Origin: Akebia trifoliata
Taxonomy: Eukaryota; Streptophyta; Magnoliopsida; Ranunculales; Lardizabalaceae
DNA length: 64,000 nt
NCBI GenBank assembly: GCA_017979445.1
Contig: CM030717.1
Location: 21,253,288 to 21,317,287 of the forward strand
Reading direction: 5' to 3'
The notes under the pieces were generated by a model, which worked only from the letters and a program-made list of their open reading frames with translations, ran no database searches and was not told where the DNA came from. Position numbers and translations under genes: made by a program. Position 1 is the first letter of the stretch; the number at the start of each line of letters is the position of its first letter. Shown in pieces: positions 1 through 12,377 of the stretch.

Positions 1-2217
1 CGTACGCTTAGGTTTGTTACATATTTCGATAATTTATAGACTTCACAATGCTAGAAAAATGTGACCTAGAAACTTAGAAATAATCACATTGGGATTAAAA
101 GAAACCTCATACCAAAATTCATAAAATTCACAAAATTTGATAAAGTGATGAAAATACCCCTTGTAGTCCCTACGCCTCTTAAATGTCTCGAAAATATCTT
201 CATTGGTCTCGAAATATGATTTCAAATTTGACGAGACTAAAATCGATGAAAATGAAAAAATTCATAAAGAATTACAAAAATGACCAAAATACCCTTGGAT
301 GTTCAACTTAGAAACCTCGATTCCTAGGAAAACATATTTGAGAATAACTTTTCGATGACTGTCACGTATATCGAAAAAATTTAGAAATCCTACGTTTAGA
401 AGAACCTAAATGTTTCGTAAAAAATAAAAATAAAAATAAAAAATTAACCCATCAAATTAACATTTTAACTTAATCGACCAACCCAAATTAAAAATTAAAA
501 ATTAATTTAACCAAGCCATTTGAAATCTTAACTAAATGGATCAATTAAAATCGAAAATTGAAATTTAATCATCAATCCAACTATTTAAAACTAATCAATA
601 ATAAAGAGGGTATGAATTAATCATCAATCACCCACCAATGTGCCATGGGTTGAGAAGCATGGGATCATATTCCCTTTTTCTTTCCATTTAAACTCAAATA
701 AAAGGTTTCCTTGGTTCTGTAAAAGAAAGAAAATAAAAAAACAAAAAGAAAGAATGAAAAAGAAATAAAAGTAAGAAAAGAGAAATAATGAGGCTATAAA
801 AAGAGAGGTTCTCTCTCAAATGAAGGGGGGGGGGCATCTATCATTTTCTTTCGGGGATAGTAGCAACAAAGAAAGAAAGAAAGAAATAAGAAAAAAGAAA
901 AAAACACCAAAAAAAGAAAGAAAAGCAAGAAGAAGGAGACCACTTACTTCCTTTCTCTAGCATCCATACTCATCCCCTTCATCACCATAACCACCTAACT
1001 ACCCCCATCGTCTTTGTCTTCCATCATCACCATTGTCACCTCCTCACAATCACAATCCACAAACCTCATATATCGTCATCTTTCTCACAAACAATAGCCC
1101 CATTACCCACATTTTGCACCCTCCATTTACCTTTGTCTAAAGACCTCCCATATATCTTCATCTTCCTCATGAATAGCAGCCCCATTGTCCACGTTTTGCA
1201 GCCCTAAGGTCCCTACTTTCACTCGTTTTTTGCTCCTTAAAATAGCCTCATTAACCTTCGATCTTCATCTCCATTAGACCATTATCATCTCATCCACACT
1301 TCTCAGCTCGCCTCTTTACTTTTCAGACATCTATTATCATCATCATCATTTCCCTTACAGTACTACCATCATCACATCATCATATGTCTCTTTCATAGCA
1401 CTACCACCACTAATTCCCATAGCACTCTCGGTCTTAAGCCATTACAATACTCTCAGCCTCAAGCCATTAACATACATAGCATTCACTTATCACTTACATT
1501 AGCGCCCTCATCATTCTCGGCTACCCTCTCTTGCTCCTTTCTTCACCTTTTCCATTCATAGCAACAACACTTACAACCCCCTAAGTCCATTCGATTTAAC
1601 CATACAATTATTTGAAGGGACCCCAGCAATTGACATCAAAGCTTTACTTTACGATGTCTTCCTCCCGGCTGCATACTCGTTTTTCAAACAACAGAACCTC
1701 TGAAGGGATCGCACCGCAACAACCATATTGTCCTAGAGGTACGTCTAGTTTCATTATTCAAACTTTTTATTTTTATTATTTTTATTATTTTTATCTTTAA
1801 TTCATTTTTTCCCTCTCTCCATGTTTTTTTTTTTAAATCTTCATTAGTCTATTATTAGTGTTTTCCATTATTTTTTAATTGAAATTATCATCTAACTTAT
1901 GATAGAAGAAATCTTATTATTTTTTATTTTTGTTCATAATTTTATGAACTTGACTTTAGTCTTTGCCCATTGACAATAGGATAGTTTTGGATCGTAATAG
2001 AAATTGATCATCTTGATCGGGTGGGTTCGGTGCCTAACACCTTCTGAAACCCGTAATCTAACCCCTATTTATCTTCCTCATGGATTAACCTGATCCATTT
2101 TGGAGTTATTTATGGTTCCTAGATCTAAACTAGGTGGTGACTCCCTATTCCCTAAAAATCCTCATTTAATAATCGGATCCTTTTGTTATTTAGCGAAAAA
2201 GGGTCGAAGCAATTTCA
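1..2217 (+). mobile_element. Tat/Ogre-type LTR, left end outside window, probably solo
   Basis: The sequence resembles the Ogre2 LTR in layout. An upstream part has the wording of 35330-35480 (aaacttagaaa, followed by tracts ending in atacccc). There is a TATA-like ctataaaaag at 794-803, and a U5 block at about 2025-2150 sharing ggtgcctaacaccttc, a ccgtaa stretch and aactaggtggtgactcc with 36725-36850. It ends in CA at 2216-2217. The next bases resume family A 3' internal sequence with no primer site, so this is best read as a solo LTR inserted in family A. The left boundary and target duplication lie outside the window. The small ORFs here are pyrimidine-rich chance frames. Confidence 0.6.
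794..803 (+). promoter_or_regulatory. TATA-like box of the left LTR
   Basis: The motif ctataaaaag precedes a purine/pyrimidine-rich leader, as in the promoters of the other LTRs here. This is a motif match only. Confidence 0.4.
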
Positions 2218-2533
2218 CTTACAAGGCAATTTAATTCTAAGTTTTGTCATAGAAAAATAAGAGTTGGGACTCTATATCAAGTGCTACTTCCAAATGACTA
2301 ACAAACCATAATCGACTTATGTTTTTCAATATAAGTTTTGATTTTGACTATTTTATTTCAAAGTTATTTTGAATTTTGTCGGTATATTCTCTATAAACAC
2401 TCACAAGTCAAATTTTTCCACCAGGGGTAACTTAACAGTGTAAGGGCTTACTGCATTAGCTAAATGCAGTCGATGTGCCTATTAAATTACCTGTTTTATT
2501 TTTTATGGACTAGAAAAATGTAAGTTTGGGGTG
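2218..2533 (+). mobile_element. Family A copy i: 3' internal remnant with polypurine tract
   Basis: This matches copy iii at 23755-24072 over its length (shared stretches such as taagttttgtcatag and gggacttag-like text before the LTR). It ends in the polypurine tract aagtttggggtg at about 2522-2533, directly before an LTR beginning TGATTAG. No coding potential is visible. Confidence 0.7.
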
Positions 2534-4390
2534 TGATTAGTGTCTCAAAACATTGATTTATCTGCACTTTTACCGGACATGTATCTCGATTTTTGTTTAT
2601 TTTTCTTCATATTAAACTAATAATCATGTTAAGCCTCGAAATATCACATTGCATGTTTTTGTATGCTAATTAAGCTTAATTGTACATAATAAATTGCATT
2701 TGTTAGAAAACCCGAATTACGCATGTTCACTCTATAGATCAAAGATCAAACCACCAAATTGGGTCTCAAAATCAGAAACTAGACATTGCATTTCAATCCA
2801 AAGGACTAAACAAGCATCTTAGCTGAATTTCAAGACCAAATCTTTCAACTTAACCACAGTGCAGTGAGCATCTGGCACAACGTGATGAACCTCGATCCGA
2901 ACGTCCTAAAATTTTTCGAGTGTGTTTCACATGTGATCGTATATGTAATAGTGATGGTAGATATGTTTGGGTCCTTCTAGAGCATCGAATGTTTATAAAT
3001 AGACCTATTTCCTAATGAGATAAGGGTCTTTCCTCTTTCTTTCTCTCTACTGCTCCCCTAATGCCCTTGTGTCATGGTCGTATTCTTTCGAAACGAGGTT
3101 GTGCGGCGCAAGGGGGTCAAATCCTTTTGCAAGCCTGTCAAAATGATCGTACACCACACACACGTAGCTTGCAAACAAGTAAACGAGGCAAAGTCCGGAG
3201 GTAACTTTGTTGATATAATATTGATTACACGGAGTAACGCGTTATAAAAGCATAAAGGTGCGTTACAAAGCAATAGATGATCCTATTACACGCGAGACTT
3301 CCACAAAGCTGGGCTTGAAGGCTTTAGTCAACGTGGGTGTAGGCCGGGAATTGGAAAGCACTAGACACCCTTCCTACAAGGTGTATACTTTTCCTTTCTT
3401 AGGTTTCCAGAAGGAAACATCAAAAGTAGAGGCCGGTCATACTCCCTTATTACAGAAATGCTACTAAGCTAATATATATGCCTTACCACGGATGTTGACA
3501 TGGCTTCGTATTGAGCCTTACATATTGTTACATGGGTGCTCCTAGGTAGCTTCGGGGCGAGCTTACACCTAACTCTAGGTAAAGAAAGTTATGGTCGTCA
3601 CACCTTGACATTTTCTCTTGTAATTTTTCACTAGAGGATAGTTTCCATTTCTTCAATTTTCTATAATTTTTTCAAGGAGAAGATAATGTGCCTTGGTTAC
3701 TCAATGAATGCAAGTGCTAGTTTTACTACTTCTCTTTGTTTCCTTGCAATGATTATGGGGGTAGATTCCATCCATTAGTAAGAGAAGAAAGCCTAGGAAC
3801 AAGTTTGTATTACTGTATTTTTGTTATTTATCCTTCAATACTTCTTTTATGATTATTGAATTCTCTTCAAGGACTTGTCCAACTCTAATGGATCAAAGCT
3901 CTAGATGAATCATTACACCTTTTACACTTAACTTAAATATTTTATACTTAGTTTAAATCAAGATAAAAACATGCTTAATCTAGATAATTGTTAGTAGGGG
4001 CTTCATACATTAGTGAGTGGAGAAACCCTTACTCCTATATTATTCAAACTTCCACGCTATATCTTTCAACCCAAGGAGCTCATATCAAGCCCTTATAGTT
4101 AAGTTAAAAGAAGGATAGAACTTAGTGTGGTATTAAATGCAAGCTCTAGGTAACTCTAATTACTAGTGGTATTCTTCTCTTGTTCTTAGCTTAATTTTCA
4201 TTATTATCATTTTGTTTTCCAGCAACTTTTTCTTTCATTTTGGCTATACAAAACACAAAAACAGATTTTAATATTGCTTTAGATCAACTTCATTCTTTTA
4301 GCTTGGTAACTACCCCCTTTCCTAGTATTCAACTCGTATTTGCCTCCCTCAAGTTTGGTATAAATTTAAGTTATCAAATATGTGCAATCA
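2534..4390 (+). mobile_element. Family A LTR (3' LTR of copy i)
   Basis: It begins TGATTAGTG after a polypurine tract and ends CAATCA at 4390. It aligns with the LTRs at 19444-20345 and 24073-25134. A TATA-like ttataaatag lies at 2993-3002. A 533 bp solo LTR of another family is nested at 3070-3602; without it and the duplication this LTR is about 1.3 kb. At 4391 it abuts minus-strand family A internal sequence with no spacer, so the 3' junction is a rearrangement or an insertion whose duplication I could not find. Confidence 0.75.
3070..3602 (+). mobile_element. Solo LTR (533 bp) nested in family A LTR
   Basis: It begins TGTCATGGTCG and ends GTCGTCACA, with the 5 bp target duplication ccttg on both sides (3065-3069 and 3603-3607). 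The homologous site in copy iii (near 24604) has one ccttg and no insert, so the limits are exact. It is more GC-rich than its surroundings. No internal region, primer site or second LTR is present. The family is not identified. Confidence 0.85.
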
Positions 4391-4559
4391 GTATTTTCCT
4401 AGCATCTAATTGACAGATACCTTGATCGACTTCCTACCTTCGATAATAATAAGACAGATTTGTATTGTCCTAAAAGCATGCAGAGTATTTTGCAAAATGA
4501 TCAACATCTTATGTATGTCCTCAATCATCACCTTGTTGTAACAATTCTCAACCATCGTG

Positions 4560-5598
4560 TTCCTTAAGAAAATGAGGATTGTAAGACAAACTAGATTTTT
4601 GCAATCTTGTAGAACTATAGGCTAGATGGGATATGGATTTGATTTTCCATACTAACCTTCAAAGAAGTTTCACACTTCGAAAATGTTAGATTTTCAGAGT
4701 TGTTCCTTGATTCCTCTTGGACAACATTTTCATCTGATGGTGGATTAGTTTCCTTAGTCATACTTGTACAATCATTGGGAATTTGAAACACGGGTTGGCT
4801 CTCGGGGGCTATATCATTTGAAAATTGTTCATTATCTCTTTCTTTTAAGGGCACGATTAGCTAGCCGAGTTGGAATTCAATCATTGTTATGGTTGGATCT
4901 GAAACCTTATTGATTTTTGTTTAGACTTCAATTGGTAAGGGTGTATCAATTATTGATAAACAATCACCGAATTCCTCAAAATAATAGAATTGGTTGCTAA
5001 TGGTATTTTGAAAGAATGGTAGATTTTCTAAAAGTGAAATATCTTTATTTTTAAATTTATCAAAATTCCCTTCTTCTAAAGATAACGTTAGGTGACTCAA
5101 TTGAGTCTCTATTTTGACTAAAGCTTGACCGATATCCTGTTATTATTAATGGAGTTGTTATTGTTGGATGATTTGTTGTAGTTGATTTAACAAAATAATC
5201 ATTAAGGACTCTAATAACGAAGATGGTGGGAAGGATAAATAAGAGTGACTGAATGTTGAATCTAGATCTGCAACTCTATATTCGAATAATTGTTGAGAAT
5301 CATAGGATTATTGAGTAATTATGGTTGGATTCATCATCGAGATACCATGTATATGGTTACCAAAGTCACTACCCTGAGTGAACTCGTTCTGTCCAGGTAT
5401 GGTATCCGAAGAAAATCAATTATCTATGTGGTATGATTGGTTAAACAAACTAGGTGTCCGCATCCAATAAATTTTTTGAGAATTATACATATAGGCCTGC
5501 GTAGCACAAAGCATGGGCAGACTCGGACAATACTCAGGAGAATAATCATAATTATCACATAGGACGCATGAGATCCATGATTCTCTCCTAAACTTCAT
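4560..5598 (-). pseudogene. Family A gag-position ORF, decayed (copy iv)
   Basis: I do not recognise a domain. The frame opens MKFRRESW at 5598 and can be followed with several stops to about 4615. It is rich in N, S, Q and acidic residues. A stretch near 4830-4960 (LSIIDTPLPIE) matches copy iii (LSIVDNLLPFE), which shows the two were once the same protein. Its place between leader and 3' UTR suggests a gag-like protein. No zinc knuckle, protease or RT was seen in either copy. The function as gag is inferred from position only. Confidence 0.45.
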
Positions 5599-5719
5599 GA
5601 CGATGCAAATCTTCTTGAGGTATTGTATCTATTTTTAGATACACTATGGACTCGCACAGAAAACAGGGAGGAATTCACAAGTACTTTATGGGTTGTCTAG
5701 ACTAAATAGCTCCAACTAT

Positions 5720-5945
5720 TTCAAAAAGATAATTTGAGTCTCCAACTCAGTTATCTAAAATTAAAATCGATCAATTTAATCCCTAGATGAGAAGTGGCAC
5801 ACAATGCTTGAACAAAGGCATTCTTAAGTTACCTCTTTGTCTAAAATAGACATAGTCTATCCCCCTAGTTCAATTGTAATATAACAGGATAGGATCTCGT
5901 TGAGGCACCGACCTTAATCAAGAAGTACAATTGGTGCAACTCAAA
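5720..5945 (-). repeat. Shared leader module, copy 1 (family A copy iv)
   Basis: This stretch of about 200 bp also occurs, diverged, at 21235-21455, 25290-25530, 31295-31500, 33750-33905 and 38645-38865. Read on the minus strand it has a cttcttgatt start, a cggtgcct stretch, then a purine-rich gggggatagac core, a gcattgtg-cc stretch and a tail around gataactgagttgg. The dyad atagac-nnn-gtctat is at 5846-5860. Confidence 0.75.
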
Positions 5946-6689
5946 TTACCTTTACCTATTGAACTCGATGGGACCTAAGGTTAAGTCTAATCAAATTTTA
6001 ATTAATTTTGGATTGTAAATTCAATTCTTCCTAAAAAGGTAAGAAATCAATGATGCAATCTAATTCTTATCTTATAGTGTCATCCTCATAAGGATGCCCT
6101 CTTTACTAAATGCAAATATAAGTGTGTAGGAATAATCAAACAAAGGCAATACAGAAACCCACTAGAAGTAGTTTTGTGGGGGTAATGAGTCTTACCTCCT
6201 GTTCTTGATGGGACATGAATTAGTTGAGTGGAATCAAGCCACCGACACCAATCTTGGGGTACGAACTTGAGGGGCCTAGACAGTTACGTCCCACTGTCTT
6301 CCTTCCCTAAAACTATTACACTCTAAGCCTTTTCGGATTAATAAAATAAACTTTAAAATGTAAACTTTAAACATTGTAAAATTAAAACCTATGACAAGTT
6401 TAATCTAAAAAGAAAGAAAAGAAAAGAAAAGAAAAGTTGTTATTTTTTCATCAAAGAACCAGATCTGAATGGTCAAATAAATTCTCCAAGCACATCATTC
6501 CTCTTCAAATCCTTCGACTGAAAACATAAAACAAATCCAAGTAAAAAATCTAGAAAATTCACTATTTCATGCAATTCTTAGAATATACAGAATTTCACTA
6601 TAAAAATATGATATGCGAAACTCGATGTTTGATCGAGCCGCCTAGATTGACCAAGTTGCCACAATGAAATTCTGACAAAATCTACGTCC

Positions 6690-9205
6690 TGCCAAACACT
6701 AACACAATTCCCAATGCCAAATATCAAGGTACTAGGTGGCACCTTGAAATTTGGATATGGCCCCATCTGTTTAATTTAGCGTTCCACGAAATTTGAAAAC
6801 CTGATAATCTATTGTATAACAAATCCTGTATATAAGAAAATGCAAATACGAGATAATAGCGGAAGACTAAATATATCTAACACGTAAGTAGATCAGAGTG
6901 TGGAAATTTAACAATATGCGGGATTACAAAAAGGCTCTTACTCTAACATGAACCTAACACTCAACCCCAAAATCTATATATATCCTGGATGAAACTACAA
7001 CACTAAAGGGTGTAGTCCTAGTGTTCACCATGCAACAGATTCTAGTCGTCGATCTGACCAACCAAGTACTTCTCACTTGCCGACTCCGTGCCTGCCTCTA
7101 TAACTGCAAGTTCTGAAACTAAAAAAAAATAGGAAGGAAAGGGTGAATAACAATGGTTTTCCAATAAGCCCACAACCAATTCCTACTAATAACCTTTCCT
7201 AAACTTGATCGAGTAAGCATACTGAACATTTTAATACATGTAAGGCTTTACGAAATAAAATATGATCAACTGGTACATATAACCAGGGATAAGCAGCTAA
7301 ACAGTTTAAAAGTTCACATAACATCAATCATTAGTACTCACTGTATATTTTCGTTTTTATACAAATATAATTGACTACATTGAAATGACATGCATGATTT
7401 TCAGTATATATTTCAAGATAAAACAAAAGCCACATAATATACGATGGTGGAACAGTAGAATTAGAGAGTTGGGATTCACGACTGGATCGCACCCAGTCGA
7501 GATATGATATTCCTCAATAAAGTTGTAGTTCCTGATTTTGTGGTTGGTCGTTGTTTACCACACTTGCAGGACCATCTATCCAGTTCAAACTGGTCATTGG
7601 ACGTGACCATAAGCAATAGGTTTTTTTTCGATATGTTAGAACGTTTGACTACTACTAGATTGTTAGTTATCACTGACTAATTATCTTCGTCTATGCCTAT
7701 CAGGCATGTATGTGATTCCCAAAATAAATACTCCATCCGTATACGACCACTTTACAATACACGTTCATTGGTAAAGATAGAGAGGAATGGACCTGGATTC
7801 CAGTTATGACTCCACTCTCATACGCGTCCCATACCACGTATGAGCTTGGTGGTCCCTACCGTATGTCCTAAGATAGTACACCATTTCGGATGATATGACA
7901 CACTATCCCTACAAGCATTCACAGATTCTTTAACAGCTTAGAAAATAGTTACATATATCATGAGGAGAATAAATCAAAAGTCGGATGTAGTTTTGATAAA
8001 ATTCTGTAGTGGTTGTCGGTGGTAAAAGCCTGATTTTGTCGGTGGGACCGACATAATGGCCTTTCGTAGGTGTCGATGGAACCGACGGCTCCTGCCGACA
8101 ACACTGAATACTTTCACGAACTTTCAATTTTTCGATCCATTTTTTGGGTTTTTCTTTCTTTTTTCGAGCCCTTCGACCCACCCACGAATTTGTTATATAA
8201 CTTGATAAAAACACATCAAATATCTAATTCTAACATGAATTTAAACTCAAACACAAGATTTCTACGATTTATAAATACAAACAATAAGTTTTCTTAAATA
8301 CCTAAATGCACATTTTCGAAATCTAAGGTTACTATTAAGAATTGAGACTCCCTTATTGTTGTGGTTGTTGGACATGATGAACTAGCTTGTAAATCAAGGA
8401 TCAACGGTCCAAAGCTTTGATATTGGTTGAACTTGGGTGCCAAATGGATCGGGCTGGTTGCGAAACCCTCGATGGAGGTGCTCTTCCTCCTTCCACGATA
8501 AAGAACAACTTTTCCCCTAGTTGGATGAGATTTCAAGTGAGTAGAATTGAACCCCTTTGCTGATTTTCAGTGAGATCCCAAGAGAAAGAAAAAGGAAATG
8601 AAGGTTGGATGGGGTGAGAACTTGGAGCTCGACAATGCCGACGACTTTGCCTTTTTCGTCGAGGTTCAGTTCGGACTTGATTGTGAGGGATCTTGCTGAG
8701 AATGGGTCGAAACCCTTGGTAAAGGAAATGGGCTAATTCTTTGTGAGTTAGGAAAAGAGAGAATAAAAGAAGGTTTTAGTTCTTTTATAAAAAGTTGGAG
8801 GGTATTTTGGGTATTTTTCTTTAGCTTCTATATTCGATGGTAACCTGACCATTCGGACCAGAAAAATGACAAATGAGTATTCCATTTTGAATAATTTTTT
8901 GTTACGGACCTAATGGTGCCGTCAAATTTTCCTGATTCTTATTCTAACAAAATTTCACAGTTTTGGATCCCACTTAATGTAAAATTCGAAAATTTATAAC
9001 TTTTTCATCCGAACTCCAATTCGAACTTGCTTATAGGCTAAAATATATATTTTGACCTTCTTGAATCTAATGGCGATGTCGGTCTTCATTAAAAATGGCC
9101 ATAACATGATTTGAGTATTTTACTCTAAGTCCCTCTTTCGGAATTTTATTAAAATATCACCATTTGATTTTTTTGAGATATGAGTTGAAAATTTGGGGTA
9201 TTACA
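6690..9205 (-). mobile_element. 3' LTR of element C
   Basis: It starts TGTAATACCCC at 9205 (minus) and aligns with 12382-15997 along most of its length. Its lower limit is uncertain (about 6690-6715) because the two copies diverge there. A TATA-like cttttataaaa lies at about 8782-8794, followed by a C/T-rich leader. It lacks about 1.15 kb that the other LTR has between 13615 and 14770, including the MITE. Confidence 0.7.
8294..8536 (-). other. Small ORF inside LTR of element C, open in both LTRs
   Basis: This 80-codon frame begins at a TTG on the sense strand of the LTR, downstream of the TATA box. The homologous part of the other LTR (15119-15460) is also open, for 113 codons, with clearly related protein (shared SSCPT and TLDFENVHL). 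No known domain. It may be chance openness in a leader, or a small LTR-encoded peptide; I consider chance more likely. Confidence 0.25.
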
Positions 9206-9225
9206 TTCTCCCTCCTTAGTAAAAA
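9206..9225 (-). other. Polypurine tract of element C
   Basis: On the minus strand the stretch ctaaggagggagaa lies directly before TGTAATACCCC. This is the usual form of a plus-strand primer for this type of element. Confidence 0.75.
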
Positions 9226-10900
9226 TTTTGTCGTCAAAATTGAAATCATACCTTACCGAACTTCTTTGCCACCCCACTAATACAATAAGTATAACAAACG
9301 ATACTTATCTTCAATTATCATTTACCCTTGGTTCTAAGCTAATCTCATTTCCAATTCATAAGCCTTATGTCACCTACTTTTCATCAACCCAATACATCCA
9401 TCAATTAATTACTCAAAATCATTCTCATACCCCAACTAATTCATCATTTATATAATCCTAAAATACAATCAACTCACATTATACCAATTCCTCACCAATG
9501 TTTATCAATAATTCTTTCACACCTTCTCTATCCTTTATCTTTGTTTTTCTCACCAACTACATCGTCTATTATACGTACTTATACTTGTAATGGAAATTAC
9601 TCCTCAATACGCAGTCTTACTACAACCACACCACTACTATAATGCAAGTATTTATTAACACTAACTTCGCAAATCACATCAAAACTTTTATTCCCAATAC
9701 ACCCATGTCTTTACATTCAACTCAATACTTCATGTTTCTGCTTATCGTGATAGCTCTTCAAGGCCTTTGTAATAATTTTCATGATTTAAAACCTTAATCA
9801 AGAGAATAAAACCTACATCAAGTAAATTGTTTCACAAATTAACCACGTGTAAAGGGTCTGACAATTACTTCTTCAACATGGACACGTGGAACACGTCGTG
9901 AACCTACTCAAGATCTGTCCAACTACTTCAAACAAACGGTCCCATAAGCTGCAAGCCACATACTTTCTTTCTCTACTCCTAAAATTATGATATTGACTAG
10001 TTACTGCTTGAATATCATTGTAACATCAATTAATCCTTATTTATGTAATTTTATATTTGCTTAAATCACACATATTTTTACTTATCATCCAATACTGATA
10101 TTACCACAATTAACCTTTACAAATCTCACAACTACCTCTCATGAATTTCAATTCACAAGAAATATTGTTATCTTACCTTCTTCATCTATTTTCTCACAAT
10201 TCCATTAAGTCACCATTGATGCAACCTTATTACAAAATCATTCTTTTTCGCATCTTACATTGACCTACCTTGCTTTCAAAACTACATTTTCTATCTAATT
10301 CTTACCTACTACAATTTTAATCTTTTTAATAATATTTTTAACTATACAATCGTCAACTCCAACACGCTCTCCTATTCATAAATTTATTTCTTACATCTCC
10401 TAATGAAACACATCTTTCACACATCAGGTTTTACTTCCAAATACTCGTTCATTTTTGTCACCCATAAAATTTCAATTTTTAGATTGCACATTTAAATTCT
10501 ATAGGGTCCTACTTAATCTTCCAAGAACCTTATTCTTTCTTCACAAGGTATCATTCTAAACATCACTTTCCAACATTTACTTTTAGCCTTTATCCTCACA
10601 AACTCAACACCATGATATTATCATGTTATAAATACGCTCATCCCCACAACCCACATTTCCACATGTAATATTCTTTTCTACCCTACTCTATTGTGCCTAT
10701 CTCATCAACATTCTTTGCCCCATAGTATTCAACAACTTTTTAACAATCATAATTTTCTAGTGGCGTAGATAATTTTATTACTCGGCCTATCTCAATAATT
10801 TCTAACTTTAGCAAGTATGCATCATCTTCGCAGAAGTATATGGTCTAGGGGAATCAATATCGAATAAAACTCTAATTTCTAACATCATAATTAGAAATCA
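9226..10900 (-). mobile_element. Element C 3' internal region without pol
   Basis: This C/T/A-rich stretch (plus strand) lies between the polypurine tract and the end of gag. I could not find RT, RNase H or integrase motifs in any frame. It may be the scar of a pol deletion or a native filler of a gag-only element. Confidence 0.5.
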
Positions 10901-10914
10901 TACCTTCCAGAACT

Positions 10915-12025
10915 TCGTCGGAGACAGATGCTTTATCTTGGTTCAAAACCCTTGCTTGTGACTGTGATAGATGGCATTCTCTCCTGATATGTCCCACCTG
11001 ACCCACACGCGTAACATGTCAACGATTTCGTCTTCATAGATTTCTGTGGGTAGGCAGTTGGTAAACTAGAGCCTGTAATCTCTGGACTTGCCTCATTGGT
11101 TGTCTTGGTCCTGCTGGCCTCGTTGGAGTTCCAATTGCTCTATGATTCAGTGATGAGGAAACCCTACAATTCAGTGGTGGAGTAGCTCTATAATGTGGGT
11201 AAACTGATCCAGGGGAGATTGGCATCGAATACATCAACCTCTTGGTTGGGTTTGATCTGGAAGGAAAAAAGGTCGGGGGTTGACTGGTCTGTCCCTAGGA
11301 TATCTGTAATTCCATCCCCTCCCACTTTCTACTACTAGTTCGGGATATTTGCTATGGTATAAGCGTGTCATCGACCTTGTTAAAATCCAGTGGCCTTAAT
11401 GTTCCTTGAATTGGCCCATCTAACATCTTTTTGAGCCACGCATCCTTAATTGGTTGTCGTTGACCCGAACATTGCCCCCTTTGTGTCCTAACTTACCATA
11501 TTCATAACATGCCACTACTCTTTCCTTCGATTCATTTAGTAGCATATGTTGTTGTTTCTTACAAAACTCCTCCATTTCTTGAACGGATATTTCTATAGTT
11601 TCACTTTTTATGTATGGTCGTTTTCCCTGCTATTTTGTTAGTTTTGTAATTGTTTACCTCTTATTGGGTCCTAACTGCCATTCCTCTACTAGGTTTTGAG
11701 ACGATGATTGTACTATCCATATTTCCTCTCGTAGTCCTCCCTGTGTTGGGATGTTTACTCTTGGATCATTTAGGGATTTATCCTTAAGACGGTAGTCGAG
11801 TTTTTCTTCTATCCACTCTAATCTTTTTGTCAGCTGCCCCATCATGATCATTTGAGCCTCAAACATCTCTGATTGTCTCTTTTCCATGCGGGCCTAACTC
11901 TGGGATAACTCCAAGACTGCTTTTATCAACCGTTCAATCTTGGTGAGTTTACTCGACCTAGGTAGGTCTTCCCCACCAATTTGACTCATTGTCACGGGTC
12001 CAGTTATAACTCTATTTCCTTGCAT
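10915..12025 (-). pseudogene. gag: Gag of element C, decayed
   Basis: The minus-strand ATG at 12023-12025 opens MQGNRVITGPV and can be followed with several stops and frameshifts for about 370 codons. One block (11654-11887) stays open and contains a charged helix (QLTKRLEWIEEKLDYRLKD), likely coiled coil. Near 11530-11480 there is a CYEYGKLGHKGGN-like knuckle, and at about 10990-11020 a second, CYACGSGGTYQERMP, where the expected His is replaced by Tyr. It is followed by SITVTSKGF. This layout is that of a plant gypsy Gag, which binds and packages element RNA. No protease follows. Confidence 0.6.
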
Positions 12026-12364
12026 CTTTCCTAACTTGCAAGTTCAATAATCTACTATTTATCAGAAGCAATACACTTCTTAGAAATACGCTAACATCAT
12101 TCTTATGGAAGCATTAACTACTATTATAATAAGGAATCTAGTAATGAACACCATTTTCATTATTGTAGAATAAACCTAGAATCTTATCTTAGGCTTACTA
12201 GGCTCTACGGACTTCTAGACACGAAAGAGCTCGTAATCCCAATACAGAACTACTGATGAGCTCGGATATTGGATTCTTAATGACATTTTATAATTATCTC
12301 TAATGCCTGTGGTATCAGTCTATTCTCCAAAACATAGTAGATTTGTATCCCATACGGATCTAAT

Positions 12365-12377
12365 GCTATGATCACCA
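12365..12377 (-). other. Candidate tRNA-iMet primer binding site of element C
   Basis: On the minus strand the sequence tggtgatcatagc starts four bases after the LTR end at 12382. It resembles the usual tggtatcagagc with one inserted g and one substitution. It is degenerate but correctly placed. Confidence 0.5.

Larger units (their letters stand above)
4391..6690 (-). mobile_element. Family A copy iv: leader and gag-like region, antisense
   Basis: Read on the minus strand, this is leader (about 6690 to 5600) followed by a gag-like frame. It aligns with plus-strand copy iii (20880-22560) and with the minus-strand leaders at 15998-16594 and 63333-64000. The leader carries the shared 200 bp module. 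It ends abruptly at a family A LTR at 4390 and at element C near 6690. Confidence 0.65.

Noticed and set aside
6712..6780. Exact left end of element C
   Set aside because: Several TG candidates exist (6692, 6715) and none gives a target duplication with 15998-16002, so only an approximate limit is given.
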